DNA from: Prorocentrum cordatum
Taxonomy: Eukaryota > Sar > Dinophyceae > Prorocentrales > Prorocentraceae
Direction of reading: 5' to 3'
DNA: 38,301 nucleotides
Assembly: GCA_963575745.1 (NCBI GenBank)
Contig: CAUYUJ010017889.1
Span: forward strand, 51,081-89,381
This document shows, one piece after another, positions 37,576-38,301 of the stretch; positions within the stretch are counted from its first letter, which is position 1, and each line of letters begins with the position of its first letter. The notes below the pieces were generated by a model. That model ran no database searches. It was not told where the DNA came from and worked only from the letters and a program-made list of their open reading frames with translations. Position numbers and translations under genes: made by a program.

Positions 37576-37740
37576 CCCCCCCAGATGACTCCAAGATGGG
37601 CCCAGATAGACCAAGATCGCTTCCACGATAGCACTCGACAGCCCAAAGTGGTTCGAGATAGCTTCGAATATGCATCGAATGAGCTTCAAGACCATAACGA
37701 AACGACTCCGATAAGCCACCTAATCTCCCAAGGACGCCCC
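37576..37740 (-). repeat. CTTGGG-type dispersed repeat, short reverse copy
   Basis: GACTCCAAGATGGGCCCAGA, GACCAAGATCGCTTCCA, CAGCCCAAAGTGG and CTTCAAGACC resemble the reverse complement of the CTTGGGGCC arrays. Strongly diverged. Confidence 0.45.
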
Positions 37741-37750
37741 CGTAGACGCC

Positions 37751-37771
37751 AAAGAGAGAGAGAGAGAGAGC
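37751..37771. repeat. (GA)n microsatellite
   Basis: About ten GA units. Confidence 0.9.
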
Positions 37772-38301
37772 ACCGTGCACGTCAGAGATGCATTGGCAAG
37801 ATCGTGACTTAAACCTCTATGATAAAGGTTCCGCGGCTCTTCGGCCTGCGAGCGCGAGCGGCCCGCTTGGTCGCATTTCAATTTGATAGAAGAGTTTGCA
37901 GGAGCGCTCGCGCACACGTTCTTGAAACAACATGTTTGCTAATCAGTGGTTCTTTATCTGTTTTCGGCAACCTCGGTCTTGCAACACATACGAAGCCCAC
38001 GGTGCTTGAAAGACTTCGGCATGCGCGCGCGACACTGCGCGCGTGGACTTTGTCTCATCAGTTGCAGGGGATTCTAGAACACGGCTGATGTTTGATAAAC
38101 GGGTGTGCACATAGCTGTTTGTTGTCAGGGATGCGGGTGGTGGGGGGGGGGGGGGGCGAAACAGGTCTGCCTGGGATGGCATGGTATGAACTCATGGTTT
38201 GACTTACGATGGGGCAGAACCACCATGTGTAATCGAATGGTCATTGCACTGGCCTTGCAGACGTGCTGCAGCAGATTTCTGCGTGGGTGTTTGCCCAGAG
38301 C
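37772..38301. other. Unique sequence to the window end
   Basis: No gene recognised. A run of 13 or more G with one preceding T lies at about 38140-38156. Confidence 0.4.

Noticed and set aside
1-38301. tRNA, rRNA and snRNA genes
   Set aside because: I looked for T-loop GGTTCGAAT-type boxes, 5S-like boxes and an SL RNA gene with a splice donor after the leader, and found none convincing. A covariance-model scan would be decisive.

Overview
The window looks like a piece of a dinoflagellate nuclear genome, and it consists almost entirely of repeats. The best single piece of evidence is on the minus strand at 3959-3979. It reads CCGTAGCCATTTTGGCTCAA preceded by T, which matches 21 of the 22 bases of the dinoflagellate spliced leader (DinoSL). 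Other features agree: visibly GC-rich unique sequence, very dense triplet microsatellites (TCC/GGA, CTG, GTC), and degenerate LINE retroelements. A Prorocentrum-like genome would fit the base composition, but the genus is a guess. I see no conventional, complete host gene. Most long open frames are translations of microsatellites or tandem repeats.

Layout. Positions 1-2760 hold long triplet runs, a GATCC hairpin repeat and unassigned sequence. At 2760-3980 (minus) is an SL-tagged, broken retrogene of unknown product. At 3984-7393 there are two direct copies of a 0.7-0.9 kb element that lies between TCC runs and carries 82-84 bp internal subrepeats. More purine/pyrimidine triplet arrays lie between them. 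At 7480-8770 are an array of TTCnnGAA decamers and a GAGAGGA array. At 8773-11012 (minus) is a LINE fragment whose endonuclease domain is open but which has no recognisable reverse transcriptase. At 11099-12600 the TCC-bounded element returns twice more, in inverted orientation and in tandem (801 bp offset). At 12640-13320 is an array of the dispersed CTTGGGGCC-type repeat. At 13363-14680 is a 639 bp tandem duplication. At 14750-17815 is a satellite of about 160 bp with a recurring variant monomer. At 18050-18356 a CTG run, a 100-N assembly gap and a TCC run follow each other.

From 18500 to 28200 the sequence is a patchwork. It holds foldback/MITE-like elements (18533-18641; 18859-19051, with a sister copy at 36288-36468), GC-palindrome hairpins followed by AGGTTC at three sites, CTTGGG-type arrays in both orientations, AT microsatellites, a 29-30 bp array of GAATTC-centred palindromes lying between two inverted arms, and a 50 bp tandem array.

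At about 28440-32860 (+) lies the main coding relic, a near full-length two-ORF LINE. ORF1 has a coiled coil and an RRM-like region. ORF2 has an endonuclease, a reverse transcriptase with a YADD motif and a C-terminal domain. It is inactivated by several frameshifts and stops, but ORF1 and ORF2 still overlap as ATGA. Copies of the same composite low-complexity module (CCTCCCGTGGCC, then CCCTATCC) flank the LINE in the same orientation, and a third copy lies at 23257-23575. The rest (33150-38301) is microsatellites, the second MITE copy and sequence with no gene I can support.

How it fits together: nothing here forms an operon or a pathway. The picture is retroposition (LINE copies and an SL-bearing cDNA), small foldback elements, and satellite expansion, with microsatellites marking many element boundaries. 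All coordinates were read by eye. Homology between repeats is by visual alignment, and no database search was run.
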